Below, one piece after another: positions 13,884 to 20,102 of a stretch of 20,102 bases of DNA. Location: the NCBI GenBank assembly GCA_002394305.1, contig DGTM01000043.1, forward strand, positions 5,250-25,351, read 5' to 3'. A model generated the notes under the pieces. That model did not search any database, was not told the DNA's origin, and saw only the letters and a list, made by a program, of their open reading frames with translations. The number at the start of each line of letters is the position of its first letter. The stretch's first letter is position 1. The stretch comes from Prevotellaceae bacterium UBA4336. Lineage in GTDB: Bacteria; Bacteroidota; Bacteroidia; Bacteroidales; Bacteroidaceae. Position numbers and translations under genes: made by a program.

Positions 13884-15044
13884 ATGAAACAGATTCCTCG
13901 CGGCATTCCCTGCCTGACGGTCATCGTCGTCCTCTTCGGCTACCTCTCGTCGGTGATGGGCTTCACCAATATGCTCAACACCATCATGCGGACGGCTCAC
14001 GACCTGCTGCTCAACACCGTCTTCTACCTCATGGCAATGTGCGTGCTGACAGGCGCCTTGAGCCGCATCTTCAGCATCTTCGGCGTAGTCGACCTGCTGC
14101 AACGGATGCTGAAGCCCGTGCTGCGTCCGCTCTTCAACCTGCCCGGCGTCTCCTCTGCCGGTGCCCTGATGACGTTCCTCAGCGACAAGCCGGCCATCAT
14201 CTCCGTGGCGAAGAACCCGCAGTTCAGCCGCTACTTCAAGCGCTACCAGCACATCAGCCTCGTGAACTTCGCCGGCAGCTACGCCATGGGGCTGCTCGTC
14301 ATCATCTTCATGATGGGCCACGGCTTCTACACCGAGCCGCTCTACGGCCTCGCTGGAGCCATCATCGGCAGCATCATCAGCACCCGGCTCATGCAACGGC
14401 TCATCCTCAGGGAGCACCCAGAATACCTCGACGAAGACGTCATCGGGGACAAAGAGCAAGAAATGGCAACAGGCAAGTACGAGACTCACCCCGACGAAGA
14501 CTCGCGGCAGACACTCTTCGTCCGCGTGCTCGATGCGCTGCTCGACGGCGGCAAGACGGGCGTGGAGGTCGGCCTCGCCATCATTCCGGGCGTGCTCATC
14601 ATCTCGACGTTCGTCATGACGCTCACCTTCGGAGCAGACTCAGCGACAGGGACCTACACCGGAGCCGCCTACCAGGGCACCGAGCTGCTGCCGCTGCTGG
14701 CAGGCAAGCTGGGCTTCCTCATCCGCTGGCTCTTCGGCTTCGACGCTGCCGAGCTCGTGGCTTTCCCCATCACAGCGCTCGGGACCGTAGGAGCGGCGCT
14801 CGGCCTCATCCCCGAGATGATGGCTAAGGGCATCATCGACAGCAATGCCATAGCCGTCTTCACCGCCATGGGCATGTGCTGGAGCGGCTTCCTCAGCGCC
14901 GACGCCGCCACGCTCGACTCGCTCGGCTACCGGCATTTCATCTCCCGCTCCTTCACCTGTACCTTCGTTGCGGGCCTTTCCGCCGGCATCATCACCCACT
15001 GGCTCTACTTCATCAGCACGTACCTTTTCGAGAGTCTCTGTTAA
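13884..15044 (+). CDS. Nucleoside-recognition (Gate) domain membrane protein
   Basis: This is a polytopic inner-membrane protein of 386 residues. It has two similar hydrophobic halves separated by a charged cytoplasmic loop (about 176-215, REHPEYLDEDVIGDKEQEMATGKYETHPDEDSRQ). The first half has TM segments near 10-28, 45-68, 120-145 and 150-168. The second has the Gate-like pattern VEVGLAIIPGVLIISTFVMTLTFG (about 227-250) and DAAELVAFPITALGTVGAALGLIPEM (about 290-315). The family includes SpoIIM/YjiG-like and nucleoside-transport-linked proteins, but substrate and direction of transport are unknown, so I give no symbol. A C10 tract precedes the start, and a 22-bp tandem array follows the stop. 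It is the last gene of the ftsK run. Confidence 0.82.
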   Translation: MKQIPRGIPCLTVIVVLFGYLSSVMGFTNMLNTIMRTAHDLLLNTVFYLMAMCVLTGALSRIFSIFGVVDLLQRMLKPVLRPLFNLPGVSSAGALMTFLSDKPAIISVAKNPQFSRYFKRYQHISLVNFAGSYAMGLLVIIFMMGHGFYTEPLYGLAGAIIGSIISTRLMQRLILREHPEYLDEDVIGDKEQEMATGKYETHPDEDSRQTLFVRVLDALLDGGKTGVEVGLAIIPGVLIISTFVMTLTFGADSATGTYTGAAYQGTELLPLLAGKLGFLIRWLFGFDAAELVAFPITALGTVGAALGLIPEMMAKGIIDSNAIAVFTAMGMCWSGFLSADAATLDSLGYRHFISRSFTCTFVAGLSAGIITHWLYFISTYLFESLC

Positions 15045-15059
15045 GGGGGCAAAAAAACA

Positions 15060-15180
15060 CGGCACGCTGTGTTGACCAACGCGGCACGCTGTGCCAGCCA
15101 TCACGGCACGCTGTGTTGACCATCACGGCACGCTGTGTTGACCAACGCGGCACGCTGTGCCAGCCATCACGGCACGCTGT
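15060..15180. repeat. Tandem array, 22-bp units, after the Gate-domain gene
   Basis: CGGCACGCTGT recurs at 15060, 15082, 15104, 15126, 15148 and 15170, an exact 22-bp period with no spacers. The variable half alternates between GTTGACCA and GCCAGCCA forms; units 2 and 5 contain the small hairpin GGCAC-GCT-GTGCC. The last unit is cut after the core and runs into ATTTTTTC. The array begins 15 bases after a stop codon, as the other 22-bp array does, but the unit sequence is different. Confidence 0.9.
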
Positions 15181-15279
15181 ATTTTTTCTGACGGCTTGCG
15201 CAAGACACACATTTTCCCCTAAATTACAGAATAATGCATGTTTTTCGCCAGCAATATGTGTATTCTCAGAAAAAAGTAG

Positions 15280-15287
15280 TATCTTTG
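15280..15287 (+). promoter_or_regulatory. Promoter (-7 box) of the restriction-modification gene
   Basis: TATCTTTG matches TAnnTTTG and lies 62 bases before the ATG at 15350. A -33 element is not clear. The rest of the 305-bp gap (15045-15349) holds the tandem array and otherwise nothing I can name. Confidence 0.6.
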
Positions 15288-15349
15288 CGAAGACATAATG
15301 CCAAAAGGCGGGACACACTATTCGCGCAAATCACATATACCAAGGCAAC

Positions 15350-18271
15350 ATGAATACCGAGAAACAGATGTCAGTGGCTGCTGCCGAATTTGCAGAGCGA
15401 TGGAAGGACAGAGGCTATGAGAGGGGCGAGTCGCAGCCTTTCTGGATAGACCTGCTCACGAACGTGTTTGGCATAGAGACCCCGACCGACGGCTTCATCC
15501 GCTTCGAAGAGCACCGTATGGTCGACGCCTCCAACTTCATAGACGGACGCATCCCCTCCACCCGCGTGCTGATAGAACAGAAGTCGTTGGGCAAGGACTT
15601 GCGCTCCGGCACCCGCCAAAGCGACGGCTCGCTGCTCAATCCCTTCCTGCAAGCCCGCCGCTATGTGGTCAGCCTCCCCGTGTCGGAGCACCCGCGTTGG
15701 ATTGTGACGTGCAACTTCTCCGAGTTCCTCATCTACGACATGGAGCAGCCCAACGGCGAGCCCGAACAGATTCTGCTCGAGAACCTGGGCAGGGAATACT
15801 ACCGCCTGATGTTCCTCGTCGACAGTAAGAGCGAACACCTGAGCAGGGAGATGCAAGTCTCCATGCAGGCCGGAGAGATTGTCGGCAAGATATACGATGC
15901 GCTGCTGAAGCAATACGACGACAGCTCGCCCGAAGCCCTCCGCTGGCTGAACATCCTCTGCGTCCGCATCGTGTTCTGCCTGTATGCCGAGGATGCCGGC
16001 GTGTTTGCCCACGACCAGTTCCACGACTACCTGGCCCGCTACAGTGCCGAGGACCTGCGCAATGCGCTGATTCGCCTGTTCGAGGTGCTGGACACGCCAC
16101 AGGAGAAGCGCAGCCGCTACCTAAAGGACGACCTGAAAGCCTTCCCCTATACCAACGGCGGCCTCTTCCGGGAGGAGATAGAGATTCCGCAGTTCACCGA
16201 GGAGCTGAAGCAGACGCTGCTGCAGAATGCCAGCTTCGACTTCGACTGGAGCGAGATCTCGCCCACCATCTTCGGTGCCGTCTTCGAGAGTACGCTCAAC
16301 CCCGCAACACGCCGAAGCGGTGGCATGCACTACACCAGCATCGAGAACATCCACAAAGTCATCGACCCGCTCTTTCTGAACGGCCTGCGCCGCGAACTGG
16401 ACGAGATACTGGAGGAGAAGGTCGAGAAGCACCGCATAAAGAAGCTCGACGCCTACCAGGAGCGCCTGGCCTCGCTGACATTTCTCGACCCCGCCTGCGG
16501 CTCGGGCAACTTCCTGACGGAGACCTATCTCTCGCTCCGCCGCCTGGAGAACGAGGTCATCCGCGAACGCCATCATGGACAGGCTTTTCTCGGATTCGAA
16601 GAGGTGAATCCCATCAAGGTAAGCATCCAGCAGTTCTACGGCATAGAGATTAACGATTTCGCCGTAACCGTTGCCACGACTGCCCTTTGGATAAGCGAGG
16701 CCCAGATGCTCCGCGAGACAGAGAAGATAATCCGCCGCGACATCGACTTCCTCCCTCTGAAGTCGTATGCCAACATCCGCGAAGGCAATGCCCTGCGAAT
16801 GGACTGGGGTGTCATTGACATCCCTTCGGACATCCCAACCATTCACGCCAAGAATGTCCACCTGATTACAGAGCTGGAACAGACACAGGTCAGCGAGCCT
16901 GTCGAGCAATACGGCGAGATAAACATCGTAACCCAACACTTCGACAACGAACTGAAGCCGGACTCCAGGCGCTATGAAGTCAGATATGACTACATCATCG
17001 GCAATCCTCCGTTCATCGGGGCAAGGCAGATGAACGAAGAACAGAAGCAGGATGTCGTGCGCGTATTCGGCTCGAAATGGAAGAACGTCGGGAACCTTGA
17101 CTACGTTTGCTGCTGGTATAAGCTGGCCTGGAAGCAGATGAGGTACTCGGATGTAAAGGCGGCATTCGTCTCCACCAACAGCATTTGCCAGGGCGAACCT
17201 GTGGCGAACCTGTGGCAGCCGCTCATGGATGACGGCCTGCATATTGACTTTGCCTACCGCACGTTCCGCTGGGAAAGCGAGTCCTCGCAAAAGGCTCAGG
17301 TACATTGTGTCATCGTGGGCTTTAGCAGGGACGACTACAAAGAACATGAATGTCTGCTGTTCGACAATGACAAAGTGACCAAGGTCGGTCACATCAACGC
17401 TTATCTCACCGATGCTCCAGACATCTTCATCTGGAGCAGGCCGAAGCCCATCTGCGATGTTCCGCTGATTGGCATGGGCAACCAACCCATAGACGGAGGC
17501 AATTACCTCTTCGACAAAAAGGAAATGGAGGCGTTCATCGAAACCGAGCCGCTGTCTGCACCCTACTTCCATCCCTATTATGGTGCCCTTGAATTCATTA
17601 ACCGCAAGCCTCGCTATTGCCTTTGGCTCGGCGACTGCTCACCCGCTGAACTACGCAGAATGCCGCATTGCATGAAACGCATTGAAGCTGTCCGCGACGT
17701 TCGGCTCGCAAGCAAAAGGCCCTCCACCCTTAGGATAGCAGACAGACCGACACGTTTCCAGACGGAGAACTTCCCTCAAGGCGACTATATCGTCATTCCC
17801 GAAGTGTCCTCCGAGAAACGGCGTTACATTCCTATGGGCATTATGTCAGACGATGTCATCTGCAGCAATAAGCTTCGCATCATGCCCAATGTTTCGCTCT
17901 ATCACTTCGGAGTTCTGCAAAGCAACGTTCACATGGCATGGATGAGAGCCGTTGCTGGCAGATTAGAAATGAGGTATGATTACAGCATCGCTATCGTCTA
18001 TAACAACTTCCCCTGGCCAGCACCTTCTGAAGAACAAAAGCAGAAGATTGAACGGACGGCTCAGGCTATTCTCGATGCCCGTGCTCTCTATACGGACTCT
18101 TCGCTTGCCGACCTCTACGACGAACTGACCATGCCCGTCGAGCTCCGCAAGGCACATCAGGACAACGACCGCGCTGTGATGCAGGCTTACGGCTTCCCCG
18201 TGAAGTCTGCCTTCACCGAAAGCCAGTGCGTGGCCGAATTGTTCAAGCTGTACAAGGAACTGACAAAATAG
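15350..18271 (+). CDS. MmeI-like type IIG/IIL restriction-modification fusion protein
   Basis: The single chain of 973 residues probably both cuts unmodified DNA at a distance and methylates adenine at its recognition site. The N-terminal part (about 1-165) holds a PD-(D/E)XK-like triad: Asp65, then Glu76-Gln-Lys78 in FIDGRIPSTRVLIEQK. A helical linker follows (about 170-290). The methyltransferase domain (about 295-640) has SAM-binding motif I FLDPACGSGNF (D380-G386) and motif IV NPPF at 552-555, which marks an N6-adenine enzyme. The rest (about 640-870) should be the target-recognition domain, and the C-terminal helical part ends in FPWPAPSEEQKQKIERTAQ and ELTMPVELRKAH. Length is close to MmeI (919). 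A PglX/YeeA-type methylase is the main alternative, but the nuclease motif argues for a full enzyme. It stands alone, with no separate specificity, restriction or BREX genes visible. Confidence 0.88.
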   Translation: MNTEKQMSVAAAEFAERWKDRGYERGESQPFWIDLLTNVFGIETPTDGFIRFEEHRMVDASNFIDGRIPSTRVLIEQKSLGKDLRSGTRQSDGSLLNPFLQARRYVVSLPVSEHPRWIVTCNFSEFLIYDMEQPNGEPEQILLENLGREYYRLMFLVDSKSEHLSREMQVSMQAGEIVGKIYDALLKQYDDSSPEALRWLNILCVRIVFCLYAEDAGVFAHDQFHDYLARYSAEDLRNALIRLFEVLDTPQEKRSRYLKDDLKAFPYTNGGLFREEIEIPQFTEELKQTLLQNASFDFDWSEISPTIFGAVFESTLNPATRRSGGMHYTSIENIHKVIDPLFLNGLRRELDEILEEKVEKHRIKKLDAYQERLASLTFLDPACGSGNFLTETYLSLRRLENEVIRERHHGQAFLGFEEVNPIKVSIQQFYGIEINDFAVTVATTALWISEAQMLRETEKIIRRDIDFLPLKSYANIREGNALRMDWGVIDIPSDIPTIHAKNVHLITELEQTQVSEPVEQYGEINIVTQHFDNELKPDSRRYEVRYDYIIGNPPFIGARQMNEEQKQDVVRVFGSKWKNVGNLDYVCCWYKLAWKQMRYSDVKAAFVSTNSICQGEPVANLWQPLMDDGLHIDFAYRTFRWESESSQKAQVHCVIVGFSRDDYKEHECLLFDNDKVTKVGHINAYLTDAPDIFIWSRPKPICDVPLIGMGNQPIDGGNYLFDKKEMEAFIETEPLSAPYFHPYYGALEFINRKPRYCLWLGDCSPAELRRMPHCMKRIEAVRDVRLASKRPSTLRIADRPTRFQTENFPQGDYIVIPEVSSEKRRYIPMGIMSDDVICSNKLRIMPNVSLYHFGVLQSNVHMAWMRAVAGRLEMRYDYSIAIVYNNFPWPAPSEEQKQKIERTAQAILDARALYTDSSLADLYDELTMPVELRKAHQDNDRAVMQAYGFPVKSAFTESQCVAELFKLYKELTK

Positions 18272-18408
18272 GCACAAACAAGGGCATGACGCGCAAACAG
18301 CGTCTTGCTCCCGCATGGTATGACGTGAAACAGGGCTGCTCGGGCTCGGAAATATGCAATAACCCGATATTTCTCGCACCCGAAAGCTGCCTTCTTCATT
18401 TTTTTTTG

Positions 18409-18416
18409 TATCTTTG
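18409..18416 (+). promoter_or_regulatory. valS promoter (-7 box)
   Basis: TATCTTTG matches TAnnTTTG and follows a run of nine T (18399-18407). It lies 31 bases before the preferred valS start at 18448. The leader is very AT-rich and has no Shine-Dalgarno sequence. Confidence 0.65.
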
Positions 18417-18447
18417 CAGCCATATAATATATATAATGTATACAAAC

Positions 18448-20102
18448 ATGGAATTAGCTACGAAATACAGCCCCGCGGAAGTCGAGGCAAAGTGGTACAA
18501 GTATTGGAGTGACCATAAGCTCTTTGCGAGCAAACCCGACGGACGCGAACCCTATACCATCGTCATCCCGCCACCAAACGTGACGGGCGTGCTCCACATG
18601 GGACACATGCTCAACAACACCATCCAGGACATCCTCATCCGCAAGGCACGCCTCGACGGAAAGAATGCCTGCTGGGTGCCCGGCACAGACCACGCCTCGA
18701 TTGCGACGGAGGCAAAGGTGGTGAACCGGCTGGCCGAGCAGGGCATCAAGAAGCGCGACCTCACACGCGAGGAGTTCCTCCGGCACGCTTGGGCCTGGAC
18801 GGAAGAGCACGGCGGCATCATCCTCAAGCAGCTGCGCAAGCTCGGCGCAAGCTGCGACTGGGACCGCACGGCCTTCACCATGGATGAGAAACGCTCGGAA
18901 AGCGTGCTCAAGGTCTTCTGCGACCTCTACGACAAGGGCCTCATCTACCGCGGTCTCCGCATGGTCAACTGGGACCCCAAGGCGCAGACAGTGCTCTCCA
19001 CGGAGGAGGTCATCTACCGCGACGAGAAGTCGAAGCTGTACTATCTGAAGTATTACGTAGAGAGCCCCCAACCCAAAGACCCCCCAACCCCCTTTAGGGG
19101 GAGCTTTTCGCGGCAGGAACTCCCCCTAAAGGGGGATGGGGGGTCCGTCATCCACAAGGATGAGAAGGGCTACTACGCCGTGGTTGCCACCACGCGCCCC
19201 GAGACCATTATGGGCGACACAGCCATGTGCATCAACCCCAAGGACCCGAAGAACCAATGGCTGCGCGGGCAGAAGGTCATCGTGCCGCTGGTGGGGCGCG
19301 TCATCCCCGTCATCGAGGACCGCTACGTCGACATCGAGTTCGGCACAGGCTGCCTGAAGGTGACGCCTGCCCACGACGTGAACGACTACCAGCTGGGCAA
19401 GACACACAACCTGGAGACCATTGATATCTTCAACCCCGACGGCACCATCTCCGACCAGTCGCCCCTCTACGTCGGCATGGACCGTATGGAGGTCCGCAAG
19501 CAGATAGCAAAGGACCTCGAAGCCGCCGGCCTGCTCGAGAAGGTGGAAGACTACGAGAACAAGGTGGGCTACTCGGAGCGCAACCAGGACACAGCCGTCG
19601 AGCCGCGCCTCTGCAAGCAGTGGTTCCTCTCCATGAAGCACATGGCCGACATCGCCCTGCCGCCCGTGCTCGAAGGCAAGCTCAAGTTCTATCCCACGAA
19701 GTACGTCACGACCTATCGCAATTGGCTCGAGAACATCCAGGACTGGTGCATCAGCCGTCAGCTTTGGTGGGGACACAGGATTCCCGCTTACTTCATAGAG
19801 ACAGCCTCCCCCGAGGAGGAGGAGGACGAGCGCTTCGTTGTGGCTCTCACCGAAGAAGAAGCTTACAAAAAAGCCTTGGAGAAATACCCTGAACTAAAGG
19901 CACTCCCCCAAGGGGAGAGCGGGAAGGGGGCTTGGCATCTCCGCCGCGACGAGGACGCCCTCGACACATGGTTCAGCTCCTGGCTCTGGCCCATCTCCCT
20001 CTTCGACGGCATCAACAATCCCGGCAACGAGGAGATACGCTATTACTACCCCACGAGCGACCTCGTAACCGGTCCCGACATCATCTTCTTCTGGGTGGCC
20101 CG
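18448..20102 (+). CDS. valS: Valyl-tRNA synthetase (5' part, runs off the window)
   Basis: This cytoplasmic class I synthetase charges tRNA-Val and edits misactivated threonine. About 551 residues are visible. The HIGH-type motif is HMGH at 50-53 in PPPNVTGVLHMGHMLNN, and GTDHASIATEAKV follows. The CP1 editing domain holds GYYAVVATTRPETIMGDTA and TPAHDVNDY. The sequence LDTWFSSWLWPISLFDG and SDLVTGPDIIFFWVA follow near the end. The KMSKS loop and tRNA-binding C-terminus lie beyond the edge. I start at 18448 (MELATKYSPAEVEAKW) as in relatives; an in-frame ATG at 18436 adds MYTN. Two in-frame repeat insertions, at residues 211-233 and 485-495, sit in regions where ValRS sequences are variable, so the protein should remain functional. 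Confidence 0.96.
   Translation, partial: MELATKYSPAEVEAKWYKYWSDHKLFASKPDGREPYTIVIPPPNVTGVLHMGHMLNNTIQDILIRKARLDGKNACWVPGTDHASIATEAKVVNRLAEQGIKKRDLTREEFLRHAWAWTEEHGGIILKQLRKLGASCDWDRTAFTMDEKRSESVLKVFCDLYDKGLIYRGLRMVNWDPKAQTVLSTEEVIYRDEKSKLYYLKYYVESPQPKDPPTPFRGSFSRQELPLKGDGGSVIHKDEKGYYAVVATTRPETIMGDTAMCINPKDPKNQWLRGQKVIVPLVGRVIPVIEDRYVDIEFGTGCLKVTPAHDVNDYQLGKTHNLETIDIFNPDGTISDQSPLYVGMDRMEVRKQIAKDLEAAGLLEKVEDYENKVGYSERNQDTAVEPRLCKQWFLSMKHMADIALPPVLEGKLKFYPTKYVTTYRNWLENIQDWCISRQLWWGHRIPAYFIETASPEEEEDERFVVALTEEEAYKKALEKYPELKALPQGESGKGAWHLRRDEDALDTWFSSWLWPISLFDGINNPGNEEIRYYYPTSDLVTGPDIIFFWVA
19078..19145 (+). repeat. 26-bp inverted repeat element in frame inside valS
   Basis: The left arm (19078-19103) and right arm (19120-19145) are inverted copies with 25 of 26 matches around a 16-base loop. 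Each arm also holds a nested C-run/TTTA/G-run imperfect palindrome. The element is read through in frame as roughly DPPTPFRGS, a linker, then LPLKGDGGS (residues 211-233), just before the conserved VIHKDEKGYYAVVATTRPE of the editing domain. A partial direct copy, CCCCCAACCC, begins about 13 bases before the left arm. Confidence 0.85.
19900..19932 (+). repeat. Second in-frame repeat element inside valS
   Basis: The segment encodes ALPQGESGKGA (residues 485-495) just before the conserved RRDEDALDTWF. It contains the small hairpin CTCCCC-CAA-GGGGAG and matches the clpB element (663-695, minus strand) at 26 of 33 bases in the same reading frame. Confidence 0.6.

Noticed and set aside
15350..18271. 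BREX-type PglX methylase.
   Set aside because: No brx/pgl genes are nearby, and the N-terminal D...ExK motif and overall length suit an MmeI-like enzyme better.
18287..18304. GACGC-GCAAACA-GCGTC hairpin after the restriction-modification gene as a terminator.
   Set aside because: The stem is only five pairs and no T-run follows it.

Overview
The window is a chromosomal stretch from a member of the Bacteroidales. It is most likely a Prevotella-type organism with a fairly GC-rich genome; the genus is an inference. Three things support this. The proteins read like Bacteroides/Prevotella versions: a large AsnRS with the Bacteroidetes insertion, a REGGYQ-repeat tail on an RluB-type pseudouridine synthase, and a short 4-TM FtsK. 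The promoters carry the Bacteroidetes -7 element TAnnTTTG (TATCTTTG or TACCTTTG). Start codons mostly lack strong Shine-Dalgarno sequences.

Left block, minus strand (1-6207). A 3'-cut clpB gene lies at the edge and lacks the N-terminal substrate-binding domain. A 407-bp intergenic region follows, with a terminator hairpin and eight 22-bp tandem units. Then comes a purB > rluB-like > asnS operon read from a divergent promoter near 6200-6231. asnS transcription should end at the hairpin before clpB.

Middle block, plus strand (6446-15044). A tightly spaced run of seven genes: ftsK, a LolA-like lipoprotein carrier, trxB, an ABC permease, its ATPase, a predicted outer-membrane protein of unknown role, and a Gate-domain (nucleoside-recognition type) membrane protein. 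Gaps are 22-75 bp. The theme is envelope and division functions plus redox. A second 22-bp tandem array lies just after the last stop codon.

Right block, plus strand (15280-20102). A stand-alone MmeI-type (type IIG/IIL) restriction-modification fusion protein of 973 aa has its own promoter. It is followed by valS, cut at the window end.

The most unusual signal is repeat DNA at gene borders and inside genes. G/C-rich, partly palindromic elements sit in frame inside clpB, the ABC ATPase and valS (twice). The clpB and valS copies match at 26 of 33 bases and are read in the same frame. One valS copy is a 26-bp inverted repeat with 25/26 matches. Short tandem repeats also supply the stop codons of ftsK and the ABC permease, and part of the lolA signal-peptide coding sequence. 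This resembles the behaviour known for Rickettsia palindromic elements and is the best candidate here for something under-described.
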